From CAZWDL01 sp964632995 (GTDB lineage Bacteria > Bacteroidota > Bacteroidia > Chitinophagales > Saprospiraceae): a stretch of DNA of 6,998 nucleotides. Where the stretch lies: NCBI GenBank assembly GCA_964632995.1, contig CAZWDL010000209.1, positions 1 through 6,998 on the forward strand. Reading direction: 5' to 3'. The position numbers and the translations under genes are program-made. Under the pieces are notes generated by a model. That model ran no database searches and was not told where the DNA came from. It saw nothing but the letters and a program-made list of their open reading frames with translations. Shown here piece after piece: positions 6,529-6,998 of the stretch (positions within the stretch are counted from its first letter, which is position 1; every line of letters starts with the position of its first letter).

Positions 6529-6684
6529 GGATCCCGTCGCAACAAGTCTAAAGTACATTAAAAACAGCAATCCATCCTCAGCGCTTCCGATGGTGAAATC
6601 CAACAAGGGAGGGGTAAAAAAGAAATTCCAGATCAAGGCGCTGTATATGGCGGAAATAACCACCGGCCAGATGTTGAAAATCAT
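6529..6684 (-). pseudogene. KdpD/DUF4118 sensor-kinase membrane-segment remnant
   Basis: On the minus strand, from ATG 6684-6682, the frame reads FNIWPVVISAIYSALIWNFF, then FTPPLLDFTIGSAEDGLLFL and MYF. This matches the DUF4118 four-helix membrane region of KdpD-type histidine kinases (usual pattern: S-A-L-x-W-N-(F/Y)-F-F-I-P-P, then F-x-(I/V)-x-(S/N)-x-E-D, then L-M-Y-F). Only about 50 residues remain, with no upstream USP-like or KdpD N-terminal domain and no kinase domain. Similarity stops close to base 6529, right beside the end of the esterase operon. The fragment's ATG overlaps the stop of the DinB-family gene as ATGA, so it could still be translated as a small membrane peptide, but a broken kinase gene is the simplest reading. 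It fills most of the gap between 6522 and 6681. Confidence 0.6.
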
Positions 6685-6998
6685 TGTCCGTACTTCAAAA
6701 TCAGCGCCAGCTGCCCCGCGTGATAGGCCGTGTGCGATACGACGCGCCCGAGGGCTTCGGCTTTGGTTTTGGCGCCGAATTCTTTGGTCGTGACGGTTGC
6801 TTGCCAATCGTCGTCGCTTTGGCTGTCGATGGCCTCGCGCAGTTTGTCGTGAGCGTAAGCGGCGAATTCCCGCAGAGGCTCCAGTTCCGTCCACTCACCG
6901 GTATCTTCCTTCTTGATGACGGTCTGCGCGTGTATTTTTACTTCCGGCAGGCCGAAGACGTTCTTCGCGAACAGCAGTTCCACCTCCGCGATATGGCG
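6681..6998 (-). CDS. DinB-family protein, 5' end outside window
   Basis: A C-terminal part of 105 residues that enters from the right edge; the frame is open to base 6998 and ends at TGA 6683-6681. The DinB fold is a four-helix bundle that binds a metal through three histidines. The visible part starts RHIAEVELLF, whose His fits the first ligand (pattern HxxxxE/W), and ends near AEALGRVVSHTAYHAGQLAL, which has the paired histidines HTxYHxGQ of the family. Family members include thiol-dependent transferases and many proteins of unknown function; no particular reaction can be assigned. An internal GTG at 6983 would cut off the first metal ligand, so the true start must lie beyond the window. 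GC-rich composition here matches the left end of the window, not the neighbouring esterase operon. Confidence 0.85.
   Translation of the reverse strand, partial: RHIAEVELLFAKNVFGLPEVKIHAQTVIKKEDTGEWTELEPLREFAAYAHDKLREAIDSQSDDDWQATVTTKEFGAKTKAEALGRVVSHTAYHAGQLALILKYGQ

Noticed and set aside
6523..6545. Possible terminator after the SGNH hydrolase gene
   Set aside because: No stable stem followed by a T run is visible; GGGATCCC is a short palindrome without loop or T tract.
6685..6894. Upstream part of the open frame that contains the KdpD remnant
   Set aside because: Before base 6684 this frame only mirrors the DinB-family gene in another frame and is Arg-rich; only the part after the ATG resembles DUF4118.
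1..6998. CRISPR array, tRNA, rRNA, riboswitch or insertion sequence
   Set aside because: No repeated spacing pattern, cloverleaf-like sequence, conserved RNA motif or transposase frame was seen on either strand.

Overview
The window looks like a piece of a Bacteroidota chromosome, possibly marine or another environmental lineage. Start codons lack strong Shine-Dalgarno sequences, and there are exported proteins and lipoproteins, a decayed VapBC-type pair and large secreted esterases. This is an inference from protein style; no rRNA or other taxonomic marker is present. Base composition is mixed. By eye, the left end (1-1900) and the right edge (6681-6998) are GC-rich, while 3330-6680 is clearly AT-richer, which suggests an acquired block in a GC-richer host.

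Left part (1-1903): the 3' two thirds of an OFA-type (oxalate/formate antiporter family) MFS transporter is followed 38 bases later by a 37-residue single-helix protein that matches the small subunit accompanying such transporters. The 3' end of that small gene overlaps by 20 bases, tail to tail, a gene for a class I SAM-dependent methyltransferase carrying a lipoprotein-like signal sequence.

Middle part (2012-3640) is a gene graveyard. On the minus strand lie an antitoxin-like reading frame broken by two stop codons and the first ~20 codons of a PIN-domain (VapC-like) toxin. On the plus strand lies a DUF819-type membrane protein with an apparent frameshift near its start and no C-terminal third. 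On the minus strand again lies a fragment of a short-chain dehydrogenase whose NNAG-type motif is altered.

Right part (3650-6522): two secreted-enzyme genes form a tight operon with a 4-base ATGA overlap. The first is an unusual fusion of a sialate-O-acetylesterase-like (SASA) domain to an endonuclease/exonuclease/phosphatase (EEP) domain, both with intact catalytic motifs. The second is an SGNH/GDSL hydrolase with a C-terminal beta-rich domain. A perfect 17-base inverted repeat sits 13 bases before the first start codon. Together the genes suggest extracytoplasmic removal of acyl groups, and possibly phosphate or phosphodiester groups, from a decorated polymer; the substrate cannot be read from the sequence. 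This operon is the best candidate for something undescribed.

Right edge (6529-6998, minus strand): the 3' part of a DinB-family gene is followed, with an ATGA overlap, by a short remnant of a KdpD/DUF4118 sensor-kinase membrane segment that stops at the border of the esterase operon. Truncated genes on both sides of the operon fit insertion by recombination into decaying sequence.
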